NCBI RefSeq assembly: GCF_900115195.1
Contig: NZ_FOVO01000035.1
Span: forward strand, 1-35,923
From: Xenorhabdus japonica
GTDB lineage: Bacteria; Pseudomonadota; Gammaproteobacteria; Enterobacterales; Enterobacteriaceae
Direction: 5' to 3'
DNA: 35,923 nucleotides
In this document: piece after piece, positions 1 to 7,927 of the stretch
Layout of the letters: every line of letters begins with the position of its first letter
Numbering within the stretch: position 1 is the stretch's first letter
The notes under the pieces: model-generated
What the model saw: only the letters and a program-made list of their open reading frames with translations
What the model was told of the DNA's origin: nothing
The model's database searches: none
Program-made: the position numbers and the translations under genes

Positions 1-14
1 ACACGAGATTACAA

Positions 15-73
15 AACACCGAATGAGTTATTTAAAGGAATACCCACTCATTTACTTCGTTCATTACGGTGTT
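15..73. repeat. imperfect inverted repeat
   Basis: The arms AACACCGAATGA (15-26) and TCATTACGGTGTT (61-73) are complementary apart from one extra A. A second pair, AATGAGT (22-28) and ACTCATT (46-52), lies inside. The structure sits just past the stop codon of the small secreted-protein gene on the minus strand and could be its terminator, or the end of a palindromic repeat. There is no clear T-run, so the role is uncertain. Confidence 0.35.
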
Positions 74-575
74 GCGCTTAATATGTGAATCCAAGATTTA
101 CCTAGTCCTTTTATATCTTTGGTATCTGGCTTAGGATGGTATTCATGTCTATCCTCCTTGACACCTTTACGCTGTTTCTCTTTTTCTTTCGTCTTATTTT
201 TAGCTTTTGACTTAACTGATTTACCCGAACCGTATTTCTCCTGTAAGTGATTCAGGTAACGTTGGGTAATTTCATCATTCCCTACCATCAAAAGTGTAAT
301 CAGATGATCGAAATCTTCTTGAGAAATGTTATCTGCGATTTTCTTTGCAGGAATTCCAGCCACCCCTACTTTAGACGCTATTTCCAGAAGTTTTTTTGCC
401 ACCTGAGTCCGGCAATATGCGATTCTCTTACAGACTTTTAGGGGTAAAGTTACAACAGACCGCTTTTTCCTCTCTGCGGCCTTATTTTGCTGATTCTGTT
501 GAACCTCATTCGCTTGAGATAACGGGACAAATATAGCGTAAGAGATTGCCAGAATAATAACAAATAGTTTTTCAT
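64..575 (-). pseudogene. small secreted basic protein, start codon out of frame by one base
   Basis: I do not recognise a family. The open frame runs unbroken from the stop at 64-66 up to the stop at 592-594, but has no ATG at its 5' end. An ATG with a good ribosome site (GAGGGAAAACCC before it) stands at 575-573 and is followed by five A bases. With six A bases the two would join to give a start MKKLFVIILAISYAIF, a hydrophobic core and an A-x-A-like cleavage site LSQA, which is a typical Sec signal peptide. The mature part would be about 150 residues, Lys/Gln-rich, with two Cys early on and a very basic linker (KSKAKNKTKEKEKQRKG). The loss of one A may be a true frameshift mutation, a phase-variable tract, a slippage site or a sequencing error. 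Without the fix, only a GTG-started 112-residue cytoplasmic fragment (64-402) with no visible ribosome site remains. Confidence 0.5.
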
Positions 576-763
576 GGGTTTTCCCTCTTTTTTAAAGTAA
601 GGGGTGGCTTATATCACTTTGATATAATGTATTTGCCCTGATGCGGTAAATCTGAACATATAAAAATTAAAAAGGCATAACAATAAATACTGTGTTTTAT
701 CGGTAATTATTTATGAATGGTTTATGAATTATTTATAAATACCATTAATGGGATTTATTGATA

Positions 764-1865
764 TACCCATCGTCATTGAAGATGCTTGATTTTTACTCAA
801 ATTAGCTCATGTTGACGACCATGAAAATTCATCTGACGTCAGACCAAAAACGCGCCCTCGAATTAATGCATGATACGACTCGTGATGGACAGGTACGCGA
901 CTGCATTAAAGCCGTGCTGTTAGCTTCCGAGGGCTGGACAGCTCAGATGATTGCCCAGGCCTTGCGTATTCATGAAAGCACCGTCAGTCATCATCTGAAA
1001 GATTATTTCAGTCAAGAAAAGCTCACCCCTGAAAATGGCGGCTCTCAAGGTCATTTGTCCGCCGAGAAAACGGCTGACTTGGTTAAGTATTTGACGGCCA
1101 ATTTGATGCATACCACCGCACAAATTGTGGCCTATGTCTGGTCGCGTTGGCAAATTGCTTTTACTGTGGCCGGCATGACGAAATGGCTTCACCGTCAGGG
1201 TTTCAGCGATAGGAAACCGATGGGTGTCCCTCATAAATTTGATGCGGATAAACAGCAACAATTTATTGATACCTACAAGGCCCTGAAAGACGGCCCCGGC
1301 CAGAATGAACCGATCCTGTTTATTGATGCGGTGCATCCCACGCAGTCCACAAAATTAAGTCATGGCTGGATGAAAGCAGGCAAGCAACATGTCAAGGCCG
1401 CCACCACCACAGGCAGCCGTACCCGCCTTAATATTATGGGCGCACTCAATTTACAGCGAATTGAAGAGCCGATTATTCGTGAATATCCGAGTATTAATGA
1501 GAGAAGTGTGGCTTATTTTTTGGGTGTAATCAGGGAGACCTATCCGCTTTCGCAAAAACTCCACATTATTCTGGATGGGGCCGGTTATCACCGGACAAAT
1601 TTGGTGAAAGATATCGCTGAAGTTTTCAACATTGAATTACACTACTTGCCGCCTTACAGCCCGAATCTCAATCCCATAGAGCGATTATGGAAGTACGCAA
1701 ATGAGCAGATACGAAACAACGTCTATTTCCCGGATGCAAAAACGTTCCGTGAAACCCTTCGCCGCTTTTTTCATATTACATTGCCAGAAAAAGCGAAAGA
1801 GTTGACTACCCGACTGACTGATAACTTTCAGATTTTAAAACCTGCATCTTCAAGTTAATTGCGTA
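764..1865 (+). mobile_element. IS630-family insertion sequence, complete
   Basis: About 1.1 kb. The left end (762-785) and the reverse complement of the right end (1844-1867) agree at TATAC, again at CA, and in the ten inner bases TTGAAGATGC, giving imperfect terminal inverted repeats of about 24 bp. The outermost TA at 762-763 and 1866-1867 fits the TA target duplication that defines IS630/Tc1-type insertion. The only gene inside is the transposase, which is intact, so the copy may be mobile. Confidence 0.75.
809..1858 (+). CDS. IS630-family DDE transposase
   Basis: A 349-residue cut-and-paste transposase. An N-terminal helix-turn-helix region (about residues 10-65, with AQMIAQALRIHESTVSHHL) would bind the element ends. 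The C-terminal DDE catalytic domain shows the three expected acidic residues: D173 in FIDAVHPT, D256 in ILDGAGYHR and E291 in PPYSPNLNPIERLWK, the last being the family signature. The length is full for the family and no frameshift is seen. A second Met at 821 (MKIHLTS) is an alternative start; neither start has a strong ribosome site, which is usual for transposases. The gene fills the element between its terminal inverted repeats. Confidence 0.93.
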   Translation: MLTTMKIHLTSDQKRALELMHDTTRDGQVRDCIKAVLLASEGWTAQMIAQALRIHESTVSHHLKDYFSQEKLTPENGGSQGHLSAEKTADLVKYLTANLMHTTAQIVAYVWSRWQIAFTVAGMTKWLHRQGFSDRKPMGVPHKFDADKQQQFIDTYKALKDGPGQNEPILFIDAVHPTQSTKLSHGWMKAGKQHVKAATTTGSRTRLNIMGALNLQRIEEPIIREYPSINERSVAYFLGVIRETYPLSQKLHIILDGAGYHRTNLVKDIAEVFNIELHYLPPYSPNLNPIERLWKYANEQIRNNVYFPDAKTFRETLRRFFHITLPEKAKELTTRLTDNFQILKPASSS

Positions 1866-1873
1866 TATTTCCT

Positions 1874-2004
1874 TAGTACTACAGTCGTAATCTCTATTCT
1901 TCTGACAAAGGAATCATTGTTGAACGCTTGAAATTAATCAGCATCTCAATTTAGTTGTGACCAGATAACACGTTGTTTTGTAGAAATCTACGACTGTAGT
2001 ACTA
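1874..2004. mobile_element. MITE-like element with perfect 16-bp terminal inverted repeats
   Basis: TAGTACTACAGTCGTA (1874-1889) and TACGACTGTAGTACTA (1989-2004) are perfect reverse complements. Pairing continues imperfectly for about eight more bases inward. The 131-bp unit has no reading frame of note. The outer TA on each side could be a TA target duplication, as for IS630-type MITEs. Its ends do not match those of the neighbouring IS630 copy, so it would be moved by a different transposase. It stands 8 bp from the IS630 right end. Confidence 0.6.
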
Positions 2005-2060
2005 GGGGATGACAGTGAAGATTTTTTATCATTTATAGCATAACTTTCCTATCACCTAAT

Positions 2061-2095
2061 GAAAAACACATTCCCTAAAAGAAAATGTGTTTTTC
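2061..2095. terminator. hairpin, probable terminator after yiaY
   Basis: GAAAAACACATT (2061-2072) pairs perfectly with AATGTGTTTTTC (2084-2095) around an 11-base loop. The A/T-rich stem ends give a T-run on either strand. It lies about 150 bases past the stop of the minus-strand alcohol dehydrogenase gene, so it may end that transcript and shield it from the mobile elements. Confidence 0.55.
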
Positions 2096-2249
2096 AAAGG
2101 AATACGCAATACTAAAAAACAAAGCTGTTACAAGAGAGCAATATGACTCTTAGCCTAAATAGACTCTCTTTGATAAACCATTTTCACGAAAAAATCATTA
2201 AAACTAATGTTATTAGAATATTAAGCTATAAAAATCACTACTCAATGAG

Positions 2250-3401
2250 TTACATTGCCGCTTTAAAGATGGCAACTATTTCTTCATGAGAAGCTTGAAT
2301 CGGGTTAGTGAATCCACAAGCATCTTTCAATGCATTGGTCGCCAGTGTTGGCAAATCTTCCTCTTTTACATTCAACTCAGACAAACCTGACGGAATATTT
2401 ACATCTTTTGCTAATTCACAGATCGCTTGAATACAGGCTTCAGCACCTTGTACATCGTCTAGAGTATTAACCTCAACGCCCATAGCAGCGGCAATTTCTT
2501 TCAGGCGTGCAGCAGAAACTTTTGCATTGAATCTCTGTACATGTGGTAGTAAGACCGCATTACAGACACCATGTGGTAAGTCATAGAATCCACCTAACTG
2601 GTGTGCCATAGCATGGACATATCCCAAAGACGCATTATTGAATGCCATACCCGCCAAGAACTGGGCATAAGCCATATTCTCACGCGCTTCCATATCATTT
2701 CCATCTTCAACGGCACGACGCAAATTATGGCTAATCATTGTCACGGCTTTCAACGCGCAAGCATCAGTGATAGGATTAGCCGCCGTAGAGACATAAGCTT
2801 CAATCGCATGGGTCAATGCATCCATCCCCGTCGCGGCGGTCAATCCTTTTGGCATTCCTGCCATCAATGCAGAATCATTGACTGACAAAATAGGCGTAAC
2901 ATTTTTATCCACAATGGCCATTTTGATATGACGTTCAACATCCGTAATAATACAGAAGCGTGTCATTTCAGACGCCGTTCCCGCAGTCGTATTAATGGCA
3001 ATCAAAGGTAGCTGTGGTTTAGTTGAACGATCAACCCCTTCATAATCACGAATATCCCCGCCATTAGCTGCCACCAGTGCAATACCTTTTGCGCAATCAT
3101 GCGGTGAACCACCACCTAAAGAGATCACACAATCGCAATTATGCTGACACAGAATTTCCAAACCTTCCGCAACATTAATCGTCGTTGGGTTTGGATTTGT
3201 TCCATCATAAATTGCACTTTTTATCCTGACATCCGCCAGCAAAGCCTGAACTTTTCCAACAACACCAATCTCGTTTAGCACGTGGTCAGTAACAATCAAA
3301 GCCTGTCTGTAACCATAATTTTTCATTAATTCGATAGCTTCAGTCATGCATCCCATGCCAATTTTATTCACTGGCGGGATAAAGAAAGTTGATGCTGCCA
3401 T
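2250..3401 (-). CDS. yiaY: iron-containing alcohol dehydrogenase, YiaY type
   Basis: A 383-residue cytoplasmic group III (Fe2+-dependent) NAD-linked alcohol dehydrogenase that would interconvert primary alcohols and aldehydes. The N-terminal Rossmann-like domain carries the [14 protein letters not shown] dinucleotide motif near residue 97. The C-terminal helical domain has the metal ligands in [13 protein letters not shown] (Asp, His) and [20 protein letters not shown] (His, His). The start MAASTFFIP and the whole protein closely match E. coli YiaY (382 residues) as I recall it, so the gene is intact. ATG at 3401 is preceded by AAGGAG-like bases (minus-strand GGAGTTTCAA). It is divergent from the YeaK-type gene, with 168 bases between the two starts. 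Confidence 0.93.
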   Translation of the reverse strand: MAASTFFIPPVNKIGMGCMTEAIELMKNYGYRQALIVTDHVLNEIGVVGKVQALLADVRIKSAIYDGTNPNPTTINVAEGLEILCQHNCDCVISLGGGSPHDCAKGIALVAANGGDIRDYEGVDRSTKPQLPLIAINTTAGTASEMTRFCIITDVERHIKMAIVDKNVTPILSVNDSALMAGMPKGLTAATGMDALTHAIEAYVSTAANPITDACALKAVTMISHNLRRAVEDGNDMEARENMAYAQFLAGMAFNNASLGYVHAMAHQLGGFYDLPHGVCNAVLLPHVQRFNAKVSAARLKEIAAAMGVEVNTLDDVQGAEACIQAICELAKDVNIPSGLSELNVKEEDLPTLATNALKDACGFTNPIQASHEEIVAIFKAAM

Positions 3402-3558
3402 TTGAAACTCCTTAGATTTTACTGAAGTATTTCAAAGTTCAATGTAAGAGAATTAGATTACAATTGACACTTAACTCTCTCAGTAATTTTGACCAAAATC
3501 AATAATTACCTATGTAAGATTAAAAAAATAGGTATCAATTTTTACTTTGAGTTTATGC

Positions 3559-3563
3559 AGGAG
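3559..3563 (+). promoter_or_regulatory. AGGAG ribosome site favouring a TTG start
   Basis: AGGAG at 3559-3563 is six bases before TTG 3570 and lies inside the first codons of a reading from ATG 3555. A ribosome bound here would start at the TTG. Confidence 0.5.
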
Positions 3564-3569
3564 AATATT

Positions 3570-4064
3570 TTGCTAAAAAATGACATTTTTGAACACCTCA
3601 CTACCTTATTAGACACTAACAATGCCCGCTATCGTATTATGGAACATACTACTGGCGGCCGTTCAGAAGAAGTGGCAAAAATACGGGGAACCCATCTAGG
3701 GCAAGGAGCTAAAGGCCTGGTCTGTCATGTGAAAGGAAATGGCTGTCGGCAGTATGTCCTTGCTGTCTTGCCTGCGGATCAACAGGCTGATCTTGCAGTT
3801 CTTGCCAAACAAATGGGAGGAAGCCGGGCTTCTCTGGCAAGCCCAAAAGAAGTTTTTGAATTAACTCGCTGCGTTTTTGGTGCCATCCCACCATTTAGTT
3901 TCCACCCAGAACTAAAATTGGTTGCCGACCCACTATTATTCGAGCGCTATGATGAACTGGCATTTAATGCTGGTAGTTTGGAGCGTTCGATTATTTTGAA
4001 TACACAAGATTACCGTCGCATCGCTATACCAGAATTAATTTCCTTTCGGAAAATAGCCGATTGA
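3570..4064 (+). CDS. yeaK: YbaK/YeaK-type aminoacyl-tRNA deacylase
   Basis: A member of the YbaK/ProX trans-editing family, which hydrolyses mischarged aminoacyl-tRNA; E. coli YeaK acts on Ser-tRNA. The conserved blocks RGTHLGQGAKGLVCHVKGNG, SPKEVFELT, CVFGAIPPFSFHP and the LVADPLLFERYDELAFNAG segment follow YeaK closely, with a full-length fold and no breaks. The start is a choice. An in-frame ATG at 3555 has no good ribosome site, whereas a TTG at 3570 is preceded by AGGAG six bases away (3559-3563), giving 164 residues, close to the 167 of E. coli YeaK. I favour the TTG. An upstream in-frame ATG at 3489 would add an unconserved tail and is unlikely. Confidence 0.88.
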   Translation: MLKNDIFEHLTTLLDTNNARYRIMEHTTGGRSEEVAKIRGTHLGQGAKGLVCHVKGNGCRQYVLAVLPADQQADLAVLAKQMGGSRASLASPKEVFELTRCVFGAIPPFSFHPELKLVADPLLFERYDELAFNAGSLERSIILNTQDYRRIAIPELISFRKIAD

Positions 4065-4114
4065 AGCTAACTCCAAGAAATTACCCAATAAATTAAACAA
4101 AGTTTACATTTTGC

Positions 4115-4120
4115 TATAAT
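4115..4120 (+). promoter_or_regulatory. candidate -10 box TATAAT for the small membrane protein
   Basis: A consensus TATAAT lies 30 bases before ATG 4150. The best -35 match is weak (TTAAAC, 4093-4098, 16-base spacer). A start of transcription near 4127 would leave only about 8 leader bases for an ATG at 4135 but about 23 for the ATG at 4150, favouring the latter. Confidence 0.4.
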
Positions 4121-4149
4121 TTAACCAGACGAAAATGAGCGATTATTAT

Positions 4150-4290
4150 ATGAGTAATATTTTTGTTCTGGTAATACTCGGTCTTGCTATCCTCAGCCTC
4201 GCTGTCTTTCTTTTCCTTCACGATGCAGAGATAGCGCAATGGTTGGAGATATTTGCGCAACGATTGCTTAAGTGGCAACCTTTAACTTGA
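4150..4290 (+). CDS. 46-residue single-pass membrane protein
   Basis: I do not recognise a family. The predicted protein starts MSNIFVLVILGLAILSLAVF, a run of about 20 hydrophobic residues that would form one membrane segment. It is followed by an acidic/amphipathic tail (HDAEIAQWLEIFAQRLLKWQ) ending LT. An in-frame ATG at 4135 would add MSDYY. Support comes from the protein-like composition, the consensus TATAAT box 30 bases upstream and the terminator hairpin just downstream, all within a 300-base gap between yeaK and gnd. Small membrane proteins of this kind often modulate a larger membrane complex, but nothing here says which. Confidence 0.5.
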   Translation: MSNIFVLVILGLAILSLAVFLFLHDAEIAQWLEIFAQRLLKWQPLT

Positions 4291-4309
4291 TACTTTAGTT
4301 TTACTGAGT

Positions 4310-4335
4310 AAAAAAGGTGCTGATAATTCAGCACC
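4310..4335 (-). terminator. Rho-independent terminator of gnd
   Basis: GGTGCTGA (4316-4323) pairs with TCAGCACC (4328-4335) around a 4-base loop. Read on the minus strand it is followed by a run of T, and it lies 43 bases past the gnd stop. On the plus strand it also closes the small membrane-protein gene, though with no T-run there. Confidence 0.8.
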
Positions 4336-4377
4336 TTAGCTTTAGATATGCTTATTTTTTATAAAGATATCGAATAA

Positions 4378-5784
4378 TTAACCCAGCCATTCAGTGTGGA
4401 AAACACCTTCTTTATCAGTACGCTTATAAGTATGCGCACCAAAGTAATCGCGCTGTGCCTGAATCAAATTGGCAGGCAATACAGCAGAACGATAGCTGTC
4501 GTAATAAGAGATAGCAGCAGAGAATGTTGGCGTTGGGATACCATTCTGCACACCGTAGGAAACAACATCGCGCAGAGCTTGCTGATATTCGTCCGCGATT
4601 TGTTTGAAATAAGGTGCTAACAGCAAGTTAGCGATAGCTGGATTTTCATTGTATGCATCAGTGATTTTTTGTAGGAATTGTGCACGAATAATACAACCAG
4701 CCCGGAAGATCTTAGCAATTTCGCCATAGTTCAGATCCCAGTTGTATTCATCCGATGCTGCTTTCAACTGTTGGAAACCTTGTGCATAAGAAACAATCTT
4801 ACCCAAATACAAAGCACGGCGAACTTTTTCAATAAATTCAGCCTTATCTCCGTTGAGTGGCTGAGTTTCTGGGCCTGACAGCACCTTGGATGCAGCGACG
4901 CGCTGATCTTTCAGGGAAGAGATATAGCGTGCAAATACAGATTCCGTGATAAGTGTTACCGGGACACCTAGATCCAGCGAGTTTTGGCTGGTCCATTTAC
5001 CGGTGCCTTTGTTGGCCGCTTCATCCAGAATCACATCAACCAGATATTTTCCTTCTTCATCTTGTTTACGGAAAATATCAACAGTAATTTCGATCAAGTA
5101 GCTGCTTAGCTCGCCTTGGTTCCAATCACTGAACACTTCAGCCAATTCTTGATTACTCAGGTTCAATGAATTTTTCAAAAGAGAATAGGCCTCTGCAATC
5201 AGCTGCATATCACCATATTCAATGCCATTGTGAACCATCTTCACATAATGGCCTGCACCATCTGCCCCGATATAAGTAACACAAGGCTCGCCATCAACCT
5301 GAGCAGCGATTTCTTTCAGAATTGGTGCCACCAACTCATAAGCTTCTTTCTGACCACCCGGCATAATTGAAGGGCCTTTCAATGCACCTTCTTCACCACC
5401 AGAAACGCCTGTACCGATAAAGTTAAAACCCTGAGCAGACAACTCACGATTACGGCGGATAGTATCCTGAAAATAGGTGTTGCCACCATCGATCAGAATG
5501 TCACCCTTATCCAAATGTGGCGTCAGTGATGCAATGGTTTTATCCGTAGCTTCACCAGCCTTAACCATCAACAGAATACGACGTGGCTTTTCCAGCGAAT
5601 CGACAAACTCTTCAATGGAATAACTTGGAACTAATTTTTTCCCTGGATTTTCAGCAATAACTTCATCAGTTTTATCGCTGGAGCGGTTAAAAATAGATAC
5701 AGAGTAACCACGGCTTTCAATATTCAACGCCAGGTTGCGCCCCATTACCGCCATACCGACAACACCGATCTGTTGTTTGGACAT
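4378..5784 (-). CDS. gnd: 6-phosphogluconate dehydrogenase, decarboxylating
   Basis: Catalyses 6-phosphogluconate + NADP+ to ribulose 5-phosphate + CO2 + NADPH, the third step of the oxidative pentose phosphate pathway, as a cytoplasmic homodimer. The N-terminal Rossmann domain shows [13 protein letters not shown] at residues 7-19; then come [17 protein letters not shown] and the catalytic segment [16 protein letters not shown] with the Lys and Glu pair; the C-terminal helical tail runs to [12 protein letters not shown]. The length is 468 residues, equal to E. coli Gnd. I start at ATG 5784 (MSKQQIG), preceded by GGGAGT; the frame stays open 45 codons further upstream, but that part is unconserved. 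The 5' leader holds a hairpin (5826-5861) and the gene ends at a clear terminator, so it is probably monocistronic. Confidence 0.97.
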   Translation of the reverse strand: MSKQQIGVVGMAVMGRNLALNIESRGYSVSIFNRSSDKTDEVIAENPGKKLVPSYSIEEFVDSLEKPRRILLMVKAGEATDKTIASLTPHLDKGDILIDGGNTYFQDTIRRNRELSAQGFNFIGTGVSGGEEGALKGPSIMPGGQKEAYELVAPILKEIAAQVDGEPCVTYIGADGAGHYVKMVHNGIEYGDMQLIAEAYSLLKNSLNLSNQELAEVFSDWNQGELSSYLIEITVDIFRKQDEEGKYLVDVILDEAANKGTGKWTSQNSLDLGVPVTLITESVFARYISSLKDQRVAASKVLSGPETQPLNGDKAEFIEKVRRALYLGKIVSYAQGFQQLKAASDEYNWDLNYGEIAKIFRAGCIIRAQFLQKITDAYNENPAIANLLLAPYFKQIADEYQQALRDVVSYGVQNGIPTPTFSAAISYYDSYRSAVLPANLIQAQRDYFGAHTYKRTDKEGVFHTEWLG

Positions 5785-5825
5785 GAATGACTCCCGTCTA
5801 ATAATGACTGCTGCCCACCCAAGAT

Positions 5826-5861
5826 GCATACGTAATACCACGTGTATTACATGCCGTATGC
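5826..5861. repeat. hairpin in the gnd 5' leader
   Basis: GCATAC (5826-5831) plus GTAATAC (5832-5838) pairs with GTATTAC (5844-5850) and GTATGC (5856-5861), with a 5-base bulge ATGCC and a 5-base loop. It is 42 bases upstream of the gnd start codon. It could be a leader structure in the gnd mRNA or an operator; no regulator is assigned. Confidence 0.4.
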
Positions 5862-6074
5862 AACAAAACAGAGTGAGCAATTTGTTAATGAGGTCACATG
5901 TTAACTCAGGAAAGACCATAGAGGGTAGTTATTGATACAATCGATACCATCAAGACGTTTTTTTGTTGAAAAAATTTCCAACTGAGATAAATCACCTATT
6001 GATATTTCGCACTTCAATACGCATTATTTAATAGTCGGCAAATGCCGTCCTATTAAAAAGGTAAAACAAATTGT

Positions 6075-7655
6075 ATGGAATGGATCGCTGATCCGACGAT
6101 ATGGGCAGGTCTGGCCACACTTATCGTTTTAGAAATTGTTCTCGGAATAGACAACTTAATATTCATTGCCATTCTGGCAGATAAACTTCCTGAAGAAGAG
6201 AGAGACAAAGCTCGCCTGACAGGGCTTTCCTGTGCCCTTATCATGAGGATACTGCTGCTATTCAGCCTATCCTGGCTCATTTCCCTGACTAATCCATTGG
6301 TTACTTTATGGGAACACCCTTTCAGCGCCCGTGATTTAATTATGTTGATAGGGGGTATCTTCTTGCTGTTCAAAGCAACAATGGAATTGAATGAACGGTT
6401 AGAAGGAAAAAACCTGCATACCAATCAACAACGCAAAGGAGCTAGCTTCTGGGCGGTAGTTGTGCAAATTATTGTTTTGGATGCAGTATTTTCCCTTGAT
6501 TCTGTTATCACTGCCGTGGGGATGGTCGATCACATTGGTATTATGATTGCGGCGGTGATCATCGCCATGATCCTGATGATATGGGCCAGCAAGCCTTTGA
6601 CAATATTCGTCAATGCGCATCCCACAATCGTTATTCTGTGTCTCAGCTTCTTACTGATGATCGGCTTCAGCTTAGTTGCAGAAGGCTTTGGCTATCACAT
6701 TCCAAAAGGCTATCTCTATGCAGCCATCGGTTTCTCCATCATGATTGAAGCACTGAATCAGTTCGCTCAGTTCAATCGCCGCAAATTCTTGAGTGCTTCC
6801 CGCTCCCTGCGCGAAAGAACCGCAGAGGCAGTTCTTCATATTTTAAATGGCAAACGTGAAAACGCTGCACTTGATAACCATACTTCCAACCTGATTGCGG
6901 ATCATACAGAGAACAAAGAAGTCTTTGAACCTCAAGAACGCCAGATGATCGCCCGCGTTCTCAGCATGGCACAACGTACCGTCAGCAGCATCATGACTTC
7001 ACGCCATGATGTCGCTTATCTTGATGTCCATTCCCCTACAGAAAAATTAACTACGCTACTGGAACAAAAACCACACACGCGAATTGTGGTTACAGACGAA
7101 CAGGCCAGTGATGAGTCTCTTGGCGTTGTACATGTGATCGATATCCTTAATCAACAGCTGACATACAATACTTTTGATTTAAGGAAGTTAGTCCAGCAAC
7201 CGTTGATTTTCCCTGAATCTCTCTCCCTGCTACAAGCATTGGAACAGTTCCGTCAGGCACAAACACACTTTGCTTTTGTCGTTGATGAATTCGGTTCTGT
7301 TGAAGGGGTAGTTACGGTAACTGATGTAATGGAAACCATTACAGGCAATCTCCCTGTCGGTAGCGGAGAGCTTGATGCTCGCCATGATATTCAGGTTATG
7401 GAAGAGGGATATTGGATTGCCAATGGATTTATGCCACTGGAAGATTTAGTGCTTTATGTGCCACTGCCATTGGATGAAAAACGAGAATATCAAACATTGG
7501 CAGGCTTGTTAATGGAATATCTGCAACATATTCCACAACAAGGTGAGCAACTGAAGATTGGTGATTATCTGTTTGAAGCATTGGAAATCACCAGTCACCG
7601 CATCAATAAAGTGAAGATTACCTCATTGAAAGTGGAAGAGTACGCTGAAATATAA
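6075..7655 (+). CDS. yegH: TerC-type membrane protein with CBS pair and CorC domain
   Basis: A 526-residue inner-membrane protein. Residues about 1-230 form a TerC-like bundle of roughly seven membrane segments, with the acidic signature motifs LEIVLGIDN and [19 protein letters not shown]. Then follow a cytoplasmic CBS-domain pair (about 300-430, with [30 protein letters not shown]) and a C-terminal CorC/HlyC-type domain (about 440-520). The start [13 protein letters not shown] and the order match E. coli YegH (527 residues). The physiological role of the family is not settled; metal export or homeostasis is the usual suggestion. In E. coli, from memory, yegH is next to asmA-dcd-udk; here the same neighbours are present but a tail-fibre gene lies in between. 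A terminator follows. Confidence 0.93.
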   Translation: MEWIADPTIWAGLATLIVLEIVLGIDNLIFIAILADKLPEEERDKARLTGLSCALIMRILLLFSLSWLISLTNPLVTLWEHPFSARDLIMLIGGIFLLFKATMELNERLEGKNLHTNQQRKGASFWAVVVQIIVLDAVFSLDSVITAVGMVDHIGIMIAAVIIAMILMIWASKPLTIFVNAHPTIVILCLSFLLMIGFSLVAEGFGYHIPKGYLYAAIGFSIMIEALNQFAQFNRRKFLSASRSLRERTAEAVLHILNGKRENAALDNHTSNLIADHTENKEVFEPQERQMIARVLSMAQRTVSSIMTSRHDVAYLDVHSPTEKLTTLLEQKPHTRIVVTDEQASDESLGVVHVIDILNQQLTYNTFDLRKLVQQPLIFPESLSLLQALEQFRQAQTHFAFVVDEFGSVEGVVTVTDVMETITGNLPVGSGELDARHDIQVMEEGYWIANGFMPLEDLVLYVPLPLDEKREYQTLAGLLMEYLQHIPQQGEQLKIGDYLFEALEITSHRINKVKITSLKVEEYAEI

Positions 7656-7687
7656 TCAGAAATCTTAAAACCACACCACCTACTAAG

Positions 7688-7716
7688 AAAAAACCGGCAT
7701 AAGACCGGTTTTTTTA
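7688..7716 (+). terminator. Rho-independent terminator of yegH
   Basis: AAAAAACCGG pairs with CCGGTTTTTT around a 7-base loop and ends in a T-run, 32 bases past the yegH stop. Confidence 0.88.
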
Positions 7717-7846
7717 TTCCTATAAGTTTTATCAGTTTGATTTAATTTTTAGGATATTTGTTCACGATTACACTAAGTACAATGAACCCGATTCAATTGC
7801 AGTTAACAGAGAATAGCAGTTAGCGGGGGATGTCGCACCGCCTTCA

Positions 7847-7878
7847 TATGGCCCAAGAGCTTTACAAAGCTCTTTTGT
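7847..7878 (+). other. hairpin in the leader of the tail-fibre gene
   Basis: AAGAGCT and AGCTCTT (within about 7855-7875) flank a 6-base loop, followed by TTG. It lies about 50 bases before the tail-fibre start. The 211 bases between the yegH terminator and the tail-fibre gene contain no other recognisable feature and no remnant of a neighbouring phage gene that I can read. Confidence 0.3.
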
Positions 7879-7927
7879 GGCTGAGTTAGCAATACATCCA
7901 TTTATTGTTGATAAGTGAGGGGTTTAT

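Noticed and set aside
5785-5919. 45-codon N-terminal extension of gnd
   Set aside because: The extra residues are not conserved in 6-phosphogluconate dehydrogenases, contain the leader hairpin, and ATG 5784 has a good ribosome site and gives the exact E. coli length.
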